DNA of 20,399 bases from positions 1 through 20,399 of the forward strand of contig DHON01000077.1 of the NCBI GenBank assembly GCA_002409965.1. The letters are read 5' to 3'. The DNA is from Firmicutes bacterium UBA5389 (GTDB lineage Bacteria; Bacillota; DTU025). Of this stretch, positions 15,665 through 20,399 are shown one piece after another; position 1 is the first letter of the stretch; every line of letters begins with the position of its first letter. Position numbers and translations under genes: made by a program. The notes below the pieces were generated by a model. It did no database searches and was not told the DNA's origin. It saw only the letters and a program-made list of their open reading frames with translations.

Positions 15665-15770
15665 CGGCAGTTGCCAAGGCTGTGTGCTGCAAGCTTGGCG
15701 CGATTCATGCTGCAATCCGGTTGACTTGCATTGCTTCGACTTAGTGCTACATGTACCATGGCAACTGCCG
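15665..15770 (-). promoter_or_regulatory. Paired quasi-palindromic sites (12-bp inverted repeat) upstream of the binding-protein gene
   Basis: CGGCAGTTGCCA (15665-15676) and TGGCAACTGCCG (15759-15770) are perfect inverted copies, extending to 15 bp with one mismatch. Each copy is itself close to a palindrome (GGCA-GT-TGCC). Their centres are 94 bp apart, close to nine helical turns, which would suit a repressor bridging two sites. An alternative is a long-range RNA stem in the leader. The inner 82 bases carry an 8-base direct repeat TGCTGCAA (15685 and 15708). No clear -35/-10 pair was found. Confidence 0.5.
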
Positions 15771-15786
15771 AAACCTTTAGAAGCCC

Positions 15787-17337
15787 CTATGACCTTCCAA
15801 ACACGCATGCAGATCGTTCAAAGAACGGCTTCAGCGCCCCGTAAAGCGGCCGGTACAGAGAGTAGATCGCGTCGTAAGCTCTCACCTGATCGTCATCGGC
15901 TTCCACGCTCTCTGAAACTCGGATCAGACTCGTGCAGGCCTGTTCCACTGAGCCGAAGGCTCCCACGCCCACCGCCGCCAGCACAGCCGCGCCATAGGCC
16001 GGCCCCTCATCAACCGATGTGGTGTTTACCGTGGAGTTCATCGTGGCGGCGAGTATCTCGCGCCACAGCTTGCTCTTTGCTCCACCGCCGGTGACGCGTA
16101 TCTCATCGGCCCCAGTTCCCACTTCCCTGGCTAGTTCCACACAATCCCTCAGGCTCATGGTTACGCCTTCCACCACGGCACGAGTCATGTGCGCCTTGCT
16201 GTGCGCGAGCGACAGCCCCACAAACGCTCCCCTTGCGTTTGCGTCGGTATGGGGAGTGCGTTCGCCGGCCAAGTAAGGCAGGAACAGCAATCCTTCACTG
16301 CCCACCCCGACTTTCTGGGCCTCAGCCATCATCAGGTCATATGGGTCTCTGCCAGATGCGCGGGCCCGGAGCACTTCTTCATGGCACAGCGCATCGCGGA
16401 ACCACCTCAGTGAGCCCCCTGCCGCCAGCGTTACGCCCATGAGATGCCACTTACCGGGGACAGCGTGGCAAAACGAGTGCAATCGCGCCTGCCGGTCGAA
16501 CACAGGCTGGTCACAGTGCCAAAAAACAACTCCGCTGGTACCTAAGGCGCATGAAGCCGCTCCGGCGGTTACAACCCCGTTACCCACAGCCCCCGCCGCC
16601 TGATCACCTGCGCCTGCAACTACAGGCGTGCCCTCGGCAATTCCCAAGGCCCCGCTCGCCTCGCGTGTGATTCTGGCCACGATCTCAGGGGATTCAGCAC
16701 AGTCGGGCATCCATGACCCCGGTATCCCCAGTGCGGCATGCATCTGCCACGACCACTTTCTGTTGGCCACATCGAACAACAGGGTGCCGGAAGCATCAGA
16801 CACGTCAGTCGCCATCGAACCCGTCATCAGGTAGCGGACGTAATCCTTCGGCAGAAGCACCTTGCGAGTTCGCGCGTAGACCTCGGGCTCATTCTCCTTC
16901 ACCCACAGGATCTTCGGAGCCGAGAAACCATTGATGGCCTTGTTGGACGTAAGCCCGACTAGGGTCTTGCGGCCTCCAACGCGCTCCTCAATCTCGGCGC
17001 ATTGCTCATCGGTACGCTGGTCGCACCAGAGCATCGCCGGACGAAGCACTTCACCATCATCATCGAGGAACACTGTGCCATGCATCTGCCCTGTGAGACC
17101 GATTCCCATGATCCGAGGTGGGCGCCCTCCATCAAGGGCGGACGCTCGCCGAATGCAGGCCCGCACAGCTTTGATGGTCGCACTCCACCAATCGGCGGGA
17201 TCCTGCTCCGCCCAGTTTGGCCTGGGGATGTGCAGTGCATGGTCCGCCTTGCCCTCTGCTGCCACCTTGCCTTCAGCATCCATGATGATGGCTCTGACGC
17301 CGGTGGTTCCTACATCGATACCCAAGAATCCGTCCAT
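15787..17337 (-). CDS. xylB: Xylulokinase
   Basis: The 516-residue protein is a FGGY-family carbohydrate kinase of normal length that most resembles xylulokinase, which makes D-xylulose 5-phosphate from D-xylulose and ATP in the cytoplasm. Motifs: GIDVGTTGVRAIIMD (phosphate loop, N-terminus), GLTGQMHG (81-87, the sugar-binding Met-His seen in XylB), LWCDQRTDEQC, LPKDYVRYLMTG, DVSDASGTLLFD, catalytic Asp245 in GAGDQAAGAVGNG, LGTSGVVF, and VTGGGAKSKLWREI with the adenine-site glycines. The ATG at 17337 is preceded by AGGTGG at 5 bases; the in-frame GTG at 17346 is less likely. It begins 9 bp after the isomerase-like gene, so the two are surely cotranscribed. Another FGGY substrate such as L-ribulose or D-ribulose is possible but less likely. 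Confidence 0.9.
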   Translation of the reverse strand: MDGFLGIDVGTTGVRAIIMDAEGKVAAEGKADHALHIPRPNWAEQDPADWWSATIKAVRACIRRASALDGGRPPRIMGIGLTGQMHGTVFLDDDGEVLRPAMLWCDQRTDEQCAEIEERVGGRKTLVGLTSNKAINGFSAPKILWVKENEPEVYARTRKVLLPKDYVRYLMTGSMATDVSDASGTLLFDVANRKWSWQMHAALGIPGSWMPDCAESPEIVARITREASGALGIAEGTPVVAGAGDQAAGAVGNGVVTAGAASCALGTSGVVFWHCDQPVFDRQARLHSFCHAVPGKWHLMGVTLAAGGSLRWFRDALCHEEVLRARASGRDPYDLMMAEAQKVGVGSEGLLFLPYLAGERTPHTDANARGAFVGLSLAHSKAHMTRAVVEGVTMSLRDCVELAREVGTGADEIRVTGGGAKSKLWREILAATMNSTVNTTSVDEGPAYGAAVLAAVGVGAFGSVEQACTSLIRVSESVEADDDQVRAYDAIYSLYRPLYGALKPFFERSACVFGRS

Positions 17338-17346
17338 TTCACCCAC

Positions 17347-18408
17347 CTAGCCTCGATTCCGGCTTGCATGAACTGACTTGACAAACTCGTCGCCAAGGCC
17401 CATTGCCCTGAACACGATCCTGCTTGCGCCTACGGCGTCGTGGGCTTCCTGCGCCCGAGCAAGCGTGTCGGAGTCGATTTTGGCAGCCAGCGAGTCTATG
17501 AACTCCCACTGGTACACGTTCTGACGAACTGCCTCAATCTGGTCCTCTGTGTACGGGAACAGGTCGAATCCCACTCGCTCGCCATTGGAACCATAGCCGT
17601 TCCTACGCAGCTCCAGGGCTAATTCAAGAGTCTGCATGAAGAAGGACGAACCCACCATGTTATCGTCATCGAATGTGCCCCAGCCGGAGTTCCCGTGATT
17701 GTGTCCGAGCAGGTTCTCTTTGGCAAGCAAGGCTGCGTACTCCGCAAGCGGCTCACCGTTCATTATCAGATGCTGCCAGTCCATGTTTATCTTAAGGTTG
17801 TCGGTGTTGACTCCCAATTCCCTGACTTTGCGAATCACGAACATCGTCATGCCGATGTCCCTCATGAGTATCCTCATCGCAGGTTCGGAGTTCTTGTGCT
17901 CCAAGAGCACCACTACACCACGTTCATTGGCATGAGCCACAATCTCGGCTATGGCAGATACAAAACGATCCCATACTTGGCCGTACCTGATCTGGAACGA
18001 GTAGTTGTACCCCTCGCCGCCTGGCCAGATAATGAACTTGGCGCCAACCGAAGAAGCCAGATCTACACCCCTCTTGGCAATCTCCACTGATTCCTTGCGA
18101 ACCGCAGGATCAGGGTTGATGAACGATCCCTTGGCGTATCTGGGATCGGAGAACAGTCCCAGTGCAACCGCGTACAGATCTGCCGGGCGAAGCACGTCCA
18201 TTACCCTCTCAATGGTGCTCTCATTCACCTCGCCTGGATAGTGGAATTCGTATCCATCAACGAGATCACCTAGTGAATCAACTACTCTGCGAACCCTGTC
18301 GGGCATCGACTCGGCGTGCGCCTCAGGATGGTAGCCTGACGGCATGAAACGTGTGGCATTGTGGCCGAAAGCCCATATCCCTACACTGTTCTTAACTCGA
18401 CTCTGCAT
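17347..18408 (-). CDS. Xylose-isomerase-like TIM-barrel sugar isomerase/epimerase
   Basis: The 353-residue protein has a xylose-isomerase-like barrel. Metal and substrate residues can be placed: Glu170 in VVLLEHKNSEP (with Lys172), Asp210 and His213 in INMDWQH, His236/His238 in GHNHGN, and Asp282 in VGFDLFPY; the N-terminal SVGIWAFGHNATRFMP recalls the GLWT start of class I xylose isomerases. It is shorter than class I enzymes (about 390) and lacks much of their dimerisation tail, so it may act on a different aldose or be an epimerase. Its position 9 bp before xylulokinase and 38 bp after a XylR-like repressor argues for aldose-to-ketose conversion feeding the kinase. The ATG at 18408 has only a loosely spaced AGGGGGA; the longer frame to 18513 adds a Cys/His-rich stretch that overlaps the repressor gene and does not fit the fold. 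Confidence 0.85.
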   Translation of the reverse strand: MQSRVKNSVGIWAFGHNATRFMPSGYHPEAHAESMPDRVRRVVDSLGDLVDGYEFHYPGEVNESTIERVMDVLRPADLYAVALGLFSDPRYAKGSFINPDPAVRKESVEIAKRGVDLASSVGAKFIIWPGGEGYNYSFQIRYGQVWDRFVSAIAEIVAHANERGVVVLLEHKNSEPAMRILMRDIGMTMFVIRKVRELGVNTDNLKINMDWQHLIMNGEPLAEYAALLAKENLLGHNHGNSGWGTFDDDNMVGSSFFMQTLELALELRRNGYGSNGERVGFDLFPYTEDQIEAVRQNVYQWEFIDSLAAKIDSDTLARAQEAHDAVGASRIVFRAMGLGDEFVKSVHASRNRG

Positions 18409-18446
18409 TAGGTCTCGTCCCCCTTTGACGGCATGCACGATGCACA

Positions 18447-19712
18447 CTATGCATATATGTTTGGAAGACCCAGTATCTGATTGAGAACCATGGATATTGC
18501 TCCGATGACACATGCGTCTGCCCCAAGCGCCGCAGGCACAAGCTGCAGACCATCAGCAAGCTGCGGTAGAGCACGCTTGAGCATCTCCTGTTGCGCCCCG
18601 TCCATTACGAAACTCTTCATGCGGCCCATGGAGTTGCCCAAGATCACCAGTTCCGGGTTGAAGGCGTTCACGAAGCCGGCAATACCGGTTCCAAGGTTGC
18701 GTCCCGTCTCCTGGAGGGCCTCGATCGCCACTTCATCGTCTCTTTCACACGCCTCGAGCAGATCATCGGCGGTCAGGTGGCTGCACTTGCCGCGACTCGC
18801 CCGCGACGCGATCACCTCTTGAAGGAGCGTCTGCCGCCCCGCCGCAATGGCCGACTTGACTCGGTTTATGGCGGCGCTTTCCGATGCCGCAGTCTCCCAG
18901 CAGCCCTGGTTGCCGCAGCCACACTGAGGCCCTCCTGGTATCATCGTGAAATGGCCGACCTCGCCCGCATATCCTCTGGAACCGCTCAGCAGCGTTCCGT
19001 TCACAAGAATTCCAGCTCCGATTCCTATGCCGGCACTGAAGTACAGAATGTTTTGAACGCCCTTTCCTGCTCCGAACCGCTTTTCTCCTATAGCGCCTGC
19101 ATTGGCTTCGTTGTCAACGAATACCGGCACGTCGAACTGTGACTGAACAAGTGCCCTGAGCGGTACATTCTCCCAGTGCAGGTTGGGGGCGAAGGCAAGT
19201 ACGCCTCTATCGGAATCCACTAGGCCGGGCACGCCCAATCCGATCCCTGCCAGACCCCGCACTGTGGCAGGAGCCCCTTCAACGAGCTGACGGATGCACG
19301 CACTGATCATGGTGATTACATCTTCGTAGCTTGGGTTCTCGCCAATAGGCAGTGTCTCTGTGGCCAGTATCTTCATGGCAAAATTGGCCATGGCGAGTTT
19401 GGCGTAATCCACTCCTAGATCCACGCCCACCATCACACATGCGTTGCCATTGGCCTGCAACATCACTGGCTTCCTGCCCAGCGCCGATTCGCCAATCCCA
19501 CTTTCAACTACATACCCATCCGCAATCAGTTCTTCGACCAGGCTGGAAACTGTGGCGCGGTTCAGCCCTGATAGCCTTGAGATTTCTGCGCGGCATATGT
19601 CAGGCTGATTCCATATGGCGTTGAGCACTATAGCCTTGTTTAGGTCCTTCACGAATCCCTGATTCCCTGTTTGAACAGGCATTGGCCAGTCTACGCGTCC
19701 ATTCATCTCCAT
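18447..19712 (-). CDS. xylR: ROK-family transcriptional repressor, XylR-like
   Basis: The 421-residue protein has an N-terminal winged helix (about residues 22-80: NKAIVLNAIWNQPDICRAEI, SRLSGLNRATVSSLVEELIA) joined to a ROK sugar-sensing domain. Signature elements are VDLGVDYAKLAM (the kinase phosphate loop is altered, as in repressors), GIGLGVPGLVD, VDNEANAGAIGEKRFG, GYAGEVGHFTM (His254) and the zinc knuckle CGCGNQGC (264-271). Such proteins repress sugar genes until the sugar binds. GAGG is 9 bases before the ATG at 19712. It is the first gene of the isomerase-kinase unit, 38 bp upstream of the isomerase, and carries a XylR-type operator 30 bp before its start, so it is probably autoregulated. 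The xylR name rests on operator and context; a paralogue for another sugar is possible. Confidence 0.88.
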   Translation of the reverse strand: MEMNGRVDWPMPVQTGNQGFVKDLNKAIVLNAIWNQPDICRAEISRLSGLNRATVSSLVEELIADGYVVESGIGESALGRKPVMLQANGNACVMVGVDLGVDYAKLAMANFAMKILATETLPIGENPSYEDVITMISACIRQLVEGAPATVRGLAGIGLGVPGLVDSDRGVLAFAPNLHWENVPLRALVQSQFDVPVFVDNEANAGAIGEKRFGAGKGVQNILYFSAGIGIGAGILVNGTLLSGSRGYAGEVGHFTMIPGGPQCGCGNQGCWETAASESAAINRVKSAIAAGRQTLLQEVIASRASRGKCSHLTADDLLEACERDDEVAIEALQETGRNLGTGIAGFVNAFNPELVILGNSMGRMKSFVMDGAQQEMLKRALPQLADGLQLVPAALGADACVIGAISMVLNQILGLPNIYA

Positions 19713-19742
19713 GAAACACTACCTCAACATTGCCGGGTCACT

Positions 19743-19767
19743 TTGGTTTGTTTATTAACCCAACTAA
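19743..19767 (-). promoter_or_regulatory. XylR-type operator in the repressor leader
   Basis: Two 11-bp arms, TTGGTTTGTTT (19743-19753) and AACCCAACTAA (19757-19767), surround a 3-bp centre; 8 of 11 positions are symmetric. Read as half-sites they are TTGGTTTGTTT and TTAGTTGGGTT, both close to the TTAGTTTGTTT half-site of Bacillus XylR operators. The element ends 30 bp upstream of the ROK start codon, where bound repressor would block transcription of the repressor-isomerase-kinase genes. Confidence 0.6.
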
Positions 19768-19769
19768 TT

Positions 19770-20120
19770 TCAGAGTGAGTATTCAACATCGTTTCTCGAA
19801 CTCCTTCTAGCCCCCAGGGGGAAATCGCTGCCACTTCCGGCTGCTGGTTTGATCTGGAACTCGGCAAGCGCACTCAGAACACGGATGGTTGTGCTCTGCG
19901 AAAGCCCGATGGCCGCTTGTATCTCCCGTCTCGAAGCGACATCGGGCCCAACCAAATACTCCATGACTCTGCGCTCAGCATCCGAAAGGCCTTCAAACTC
20001 AACGGAAACCTCCCGGCGGACATCCGTGTTGGGCAGCGCTATCTTGAAAGCATTGTTGGAGATCTCGATAACCGGCTGTGCCTTTTGCCCATGATAGCAC
20101 TCCATGATTTGCTGATCGCC
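19770..20120 (-). pseudogene. C-terminal remnant of an AlbA_2/RecG-like ATP-binding protein
   Basis: The remaining frame (QQIMECYHGQ, then PVIEISNNAFKIALPNTDVR) matches the C-terminal part of the large family often labelled ATP-dependent DNA helicase RecG-like or Schlafen AlbA_2 proteins, where a GTGIxRIM segment is followed by a NAFKxTLPN strand. A winged helix follows (LSDAERRVMEYL, ASRREIQAAIGLSQSTTIRV). The family is normally 400-500 residues; everything N-terminal to the IM segment is missing, and upstream sequence belongs to a different broken gene. The ATG at 20105 falls inside the family's sequence and has no clear ribosome binding site. The last 20 residues also look unlike the usual ending. 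It is most likely a nonfunctional fragment, although a short winged-helix protein made from 20105 cannot be excluded. Confidence 0.65.
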
Positions 20121-20143
20121 GGCACTGCGCTTGGTCCGCTGCC

Positions 20144-20399
20144 TTATCCGATCACAGAGAGCGCCTGCTCAATGTCGGCAATCAGGTCGTCCTGATGTTC
20201 CAGGCCGGCAGTTTCATGCTGTTCACCACCTGTTCGGACTAGGCCAGCGTTCCGCCGATATCGAAGCTGACTATACCGCCGAACCCGCTCATCTGGGCCT
20301 CTGCCGTGTCATACCCAGGCGCACTGGGCAGGCCGGGGTAGTATACCCTTTCACCCTGGGATGCTGTTCGAGATACCTAAGTAGCTCCCGATAAGTCCT
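20144..20399 (-). pseudogene. Broken Cys/Met-metabolism PLP enzyme (cystathionine gamma-synthase/lyase family), C-terminal remnant
   Basis: Three blocks in different frames add up to the C-terminus of a trans-sulfuration-type PLP enzyme. The first, from 20399 to 20346, reads TYRELLRYLEQHPRVKG. One base appears lost in the G run at 20346-20348, after which YYPGLPSAPGYD and MSGFGGIVSFDIGGTLA follow (20343-20242). A TAG stop at 20239-20241 interrupts, then SEQVVNSMKL (to 20209). The next expected stretch of roughly 40 residues (the family's LGGVESL...P..MTH region) is missing, and in another frame AGLEHQDDLIADIEQAL ends the protein with TAA at 20144-20146. Frameshift, stop and deletion together show a dead gene. 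The 5' part lies outside the window. Exact enzyme (synthase, gamma-lyase or O-acetylhomoserine sulfhydrylase) cannot be told. Confidence 0.75.

Noticed and set aside
15691..15700. AAGCTTGGCG resembling cloning-vector polylinker sequence
   Set aside because: Only ten bases match, and the surrounding sequence is not vector-like; chance is the simpler explanation.
18409..18513. 35-residue N-terminal extension of the isomerase-like protein
   Set aside because: It overlaps the end of the ROK gene, is Cys/His-rich and does not fit the barrel's first strand, which begins just after the ATG at 18408.
18591..19142. 183-codon plus-strand ORF
   Set aside because: It is antisense to the ROK repressor, whose motifs cover the same bases.
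1..20399. CRISPR arrays, tRNA genes, insertion sequences or phage genes
   Set aside because: No regular repeat-spacer pattern, tRNA-like cloverleaf, transposase or integrase motif was found on either strand.

Overview
The window is bacterial, of mid GC content, with strong Shine-Dalgarno sequences (GAGGAGG and AGGAGGAG types). The gene families (XylR-type ROK repressor, CUT2-class sugar ABC transporter, 2,4-diaminopentanoate-dehydrogenase-like protein, M20/M24 hydrolases) are common in anaerobic fermentative Bacillota and neighbouring phyla. The sugar-binding protein has a plain signal peptide with no lipobox, which hints at an organism with an outer membrane, but the species cannot be fixed from the sequence. 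No rRNA, tRNA, CRISPR array, insertion sequence or phage gene was recognised.

Layout. (1) Positions 1-3450, plus strand: the C-terminal part of a MerR-type regulator cut by the window edge, a decayed amine/diaminopentanoate dehydrogenase-like gene, a conserved helical protein of unknown function, and a possible 60-residue ORF. (2) Positions 3450-3670: noncoding, with several inverted repeats. (3) Positions 3671-19712: every gene lies on the minus strand. In transcription order these are a ROK (XylR-like) repressor, a xylose-isomerase-like TIM-barrel protein, xylulokinase, a 271-bp gap with a perfect 12-bp inverted repeat, a sugar-binding protein, a secreted membrane-anchored protein of unknown function, an M20 deacylase/peptidase, an M24-fold protein with an altered metal site, a double ABC ATPase, two different permeases, an M20D amidohydrolase, a MATE exporter and a LysE exporter. 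(4) Positions 19770-20399, minus strand: remnants of an AlbA_2/RecG-like ATP-binding protein and of a Cys/Met-metabolism PLP enzyme, carrying frameshifts, a stop and deletions.

How the genes may work together. The ROK gene has a XylR-type operator in its own leader (two 11-bp arms around 3 bp), so a pentose or pentoside-like signal probably controls at least the repressor-isomerase-kinase unit. The binding protein resembles YtfQ, and one ATPase with two distinct permeases is the arrangement of the galactofuranose importer YtfQRT-YjfF. What is unusual is that three hydrolase-type genes (M20, M24-like, M20D) and a secreted unknown sit inside or directly behind this sugar importer operon, with a LysE amino-acid-type exporter further on. 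The best candidate for an undescribed system is therefore uptake and breakdown of a sugar joined to an amino or acyl group: import, cleavage, pentose isomerisation and phosphorylation, and export of surplus amino compound. This is inference from gene order and families; no substrate is shown by the sequence.
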